This document shows, piece after piece, positions 13,213 through 13,490 of a DNA stretch of 13,490 nt. Location of the stretch: assembly GCA_016209865.1 (NCBI GenBank), contig JACQVL010000131.1, positions 1 to 13,490 of the forward strand. Reading direction: 5' to 3'. The notes below the pieces were generated by a model. The model was not told the DNA's origin, ran no database searches, and saw only the letters and a program-made list of their open reading frames with translations. This DNA comes from Candidatus Latescibacterota bacterium (GTDB taxonomy: Bacteria > JAAXHH01 > JACQVL01). Numbering within the stretch: position 1 is the stretch's first letter; every line of letters starts with the position of its first letter. A program made the translations under genes and the position numbers.

Positions 13213-13217
13213 TCCAG

Positions 13218-13490
13218 ATGTCAGGCCATTCAAAGTGGAGCACGATTAAACGAAAGAAAGAAAAAATCGACGCTCAGCGCGGGAAGCTGTTTACCAAACT
13301 CATCAAAGAGCTCGCCGTCGCGGCCCGACAGGGCGGGGGGGACATCGAAGCCAACCCCCGGCTGCGCGCCGCAATCTTAGCCGCCAAAGCCGAGAACATG
13401 CCGCAGGCGAATATCGACCGCGCCATCCAGCGGGGCACGGGCGAACTCGAAGGGGTGACGTACGAGGAAGTGACGTACGAAGGGTACGGC
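13218..13490 (+). CDS. yebC: YebC/PmpR-family protein, 3' end outside the window
   Basis: The visible 91 residues begin [20 protein letters not shown] and continue [50 protein letters not shown] and [14 protein letters not shown], the highly conserved N-terminal domain of the YebC/PmpR (TACO1-like) family, normally about 245 residues. Members have been described as DNA-binding transcription regulators and, more recently, as factors that help ribosomes through difficult (for example proline-rich) stretches; which applies here cannot be told. AGGAG (13206-13210) lies seven bases before the ATG. The reading frame is open to the window edge. In many genomes ruvC, ruvA and ruvB follow, which could be checked just outside. 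The leader carries its own promoter and lies in a large palindrome. Confidence 0.95.
   Translation, partial: MSGHSKWSTIKRKKEKIDAQRGKLFTKLIKELAVAARQGGGDIEANPRLRAAILAAKAENMPQANIDRAIQRGTGELEGVTYEEVTYEGYG

Noticed and set aside
13120-13380. 86-codon frame overlapping the yebC start
   Set aside because: It is in another frame of the conserved yebC coding sequence, with no homology or ribosome binding site.

Overview
The window is a stretch of bacterial chromosome with high GC content (roughly 60-65% by eye), densely packed with genes. It holds ten protein-coding genes, two of them cut by the window edges. I see no rRNA, tRNA, CRISPR array, prophage or insertion sequence. Most genes are ordinary housekeeping or envelope genes. 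The family mix (PfkB-type KDG kinase, YheC/D-like ATP-grasp enzyme, secreted TPR proteins, S55-type secreted peptidase, secreted beta-propeller) suggests a Gram-negative-like bacterium, possibly from an FCB-type or candidate phylum. The sequence alone does not fix the lineage.

Layout. Positions 2-6863 carry six genes on the + strand: pdxJ (vitamin B6; 5' end outside the window), a KDG-kinase-like sugar kinase, a YheC/D-like ATP-grasp enzyme, folC (folate), a secreted TPR protein ending in a parvulin domain, and trxB (thioredoxin reductase). Gaps are about 20-110 nt, so some may be co-transcribed. Positions 6975-8619 carry two genes on the - strand: a small secreted TPR protein and cysE (serine acetyltransferase). 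Positions 8866-13490 return to the + strand: a secreted SpoIVB/S55-like peptidase, a large secreted seven-repeat propeller protein, and yebC/pmpR (3' end outside the window). Control signals visible are a convergent trxB/TPR junction with a long inverted repeat, a divergent cysE/S55 region with a promoter candidate on each strand, and a strong sigma70-type promoter in front of yebC.

Working together. pdxJ, folC, trxB and cysE serve cofactor, sulfur and thiol metabolism. The three exported proteins (TPR-parvulin, S55 peptidase, propeller) plus the small TPR protein look like an envelope or periplasmic group. There is no compact multi-gene system such as a defence island or biosynthetic cluster.

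The most unusual content lies between the genes. Almost every junction carries short tandem arrays with a period of 7 (sometimes 8) bases. Each junction has its own unit (AGGACGA, GGGAAAT, AGTGACG, TATGGGAG, CGACCAC, TGGGCAG), often arranged as two facing arms that could form a hairpin, and touching stop codons, start codons or ribosome binding sites. One array type occurs twice, nearly identical over 31 nt. The second striking item is the S55 peptidase: the half carrying the serine motif comes before the half carrying the histidine motif, the opposite of SpoIVB order as I remember it, which suggests a circularly permuted catalytic domain.
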